Origin: Parcubacteria group bacterium
GTDB taxonomy: Bacteria > Patescibacteriota > Minisyncoccia > Moranbacterales > JAKLHP01
Length of the DNA stretch: 12,539 nt
Assembly: GCA_041657845.1 (NCBI GenBank)
Contig: JBBABD010000023.1
Coordinates: forward strand, 1 to 12,539
Direction: 5' to 3'
Positions within the stretch are counted from its first letter, which is position 1, and each line of letters begins with the position of its first letter. Below are positions 11,911 to 12,539 of this stretch, one piece after another. Under the pieces are notes generated by a model. The model made no database searches, was not told where the DNA came from, and saw only the letters and a program-made list of their open reading frames with translations. A program made the position numbers and the translations under genes.

Positions 11911-12363
11911 CTACCCTAAAAAATTTGTTAAAACCAATGTCAGAAAAAATCCCAAAATTCCTCCCGCAACCACTTCGCTCACCCTATGGCCCACTCTTTC
12001 CTTGAGCCTGGGAAACTTTTCCTTATCAATATCCAGTGTTTGCATTAGATTATTGAGATATCTTCCCTGATCTCCCATAATTACTCGAAGGCGCACAGCA
12101 TCGTCAATTACAATCACGGCGAAAGCCGCTGCAATCGCAAAAGCCCCGGAATGAACTCCTTCATAAAAACCGACTGACGTTATGAGCGAAACCATAAAAC
12201 TGGTGTGAGCTGACGGCATATGCCCATGCGTCATCACATATTTCACATCCCATCCATTTTTAATCGAGTAGAGAACAAACTTAACCAGCTGAGTGACAAC
12301 TCCAACTGCGATTGGAATCAAAAAAATATTATATGGTTTTATGAATTGCATTAAATCTATCAT
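11911..12363 (-). CDS. Divergent PAP2-family (DUF212-type) membrane protein, possible phosphatase
   Basis: 150 residues with four to five hydrophobic segments. Diagnostic motifs of the divergent PAP2 family are present: GHMPSAHTSF (47-56, the PSxH phosphatase-like motif), DDAVRLR (87-93) and ERVGHRVSEVVAGGILG (122-138, the third motif with His126). PAP2 enzymes dephosphorylate lipid or isoprenoid phosphates; the role of the divergent, bacterial short form is not settled, so the substrate is unknown. The ATG at 12363 is used; M5 at 12351 is an alternative. Upstream, a TATAAT on the minus strand (12418-12413) could be its -10 box, with no good -35. The gene is followed by the separately promoted VirB6-like operon, so a functional link to it is uncertain. 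Confidence 0.85.
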   Translation of the reverse strand: MIDLMQFIKPYNIFLIPIAVGVVTQLVKFVLYSIKNGWDVKYVMTHGHMPSAHTSFMVSLITSVGFYEGVHSGAFAIAAAFAVIVIDDAVRLRVIMGDQGRYLNNLMQTLDIDKEKFPRLKERVGHRVSEVVAGGILGFFLTLVLTNFLG

Positions 12364-12439
12364 AGTTAAATAATATCATAATTTAAAATATTTTAATAGC
12401 GCATTTTGTATTATTATAATATAATGGTTATATGTGAGC

Positions 12440-12538
12440 TCATTTAAATTGACCACGTTTTTTTCCAAACACCGACCTGAAATTAATCATCGAATATCCC
12501 AGATATCGGAACCCCATGAAAGTGCATTGCAGTTTCTC
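12440..12538 (-). CDS. Possible C-terminal end of a gene entering from the right edge
   Basis: A minus-strand frame is open from the window edge for 32 codons and stops with TGA at 12440. Its visible end reads FMGFRYLGYSMINFRSVFGK followed by KRGQFK, a basic, aromatic-rich tail. Codon use (CTG, GGG, CGA, TCG, AGG) is less AT-biased than in neighbouring genes. An open run of this length arises by chance quite often, so this is only a candidate. I do not recognise it. Confidence 0.22.
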   Translation of the reverse strand, partial: EKLQCTFMGFRYLGYSMINFRSVFGKKRGQFK

Positions 12539-12539
12539 A

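Noticed and set aside
12516..12539. Plus-strand ATG running to the right edge
   Set aside because: Only eight codons are visible and no ribosome binding site precedes it. It cannot be judged from this window.

Overview
The window is AT-rich and densely coded. Every confidently identified gene lies on the minus strand, so the text below reads right to left in transcription order. Gene content suggests a member of the Candidate Phyla Radiation (Patescibacteria, Parcubacteria-like). The pointers are a set of very small two-helix pilin-like proteins of the VirB2/TrbC type, a VirB6/TrbL-like polytopic protein, a conserved-looking protein of unknown function between them, and a K+-independent proton-pumping pyrophosphatase next to nusA, tig and clpP. 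The taxonomic call is inference; no rRNA or other decisive marker is present.

Right part (about 12.5 to 7.5 kb): a divergent PAP2-family membrane protein is followed by an operon that starts at an extended -10 promoter. The operon holds the VirB6/TrbL-like protein, a 416-residue soluble protein of unknown function, and two small pilin-like proteins. The gaps are 5, 20 and 34 bases, and a good intrinsic terminator closes it. A third pilin-like gene follows with its own promoter; it is fused to a secreted, 14-cysteine domain. Together these look like the membrane channel and subunit part of a reduced type IV secretion or pilus machine. No VirB4, VirD4 or VirB11 ATPase lies in the window.

Middle and left part (about 6.6 to 0.5 kb): a near-consensus promoter with a terminator-like hairpin just downstream precedes nusA. 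Then come hppA (membrane H+-pyrophosphatase), tig (trigger factor), clpP and a 50-residue unknown ORF, ending at a strong minus-strand terminator. rimP, infB and clpX, the usual neighbours of these genes, are absent here. The hppA-tig and tig-clpP gaps carry the same 115-base imperfect palindrome with no differences, filling almost the whole gap each time. The other gaps in this block carry different short tandem words. The repeats also supply TTG codons that falsely lengthen tig and clpP; the downstream ATGs are preferred.

Far left (1 to 566): no confident gene. The stretch is packed with hairpins: plus-strand terminators, three related CCGGCTAA-type hairpins, an inverted pair of hairpin repeats resembling a REP doublet, and the terminator of the leftward operon.
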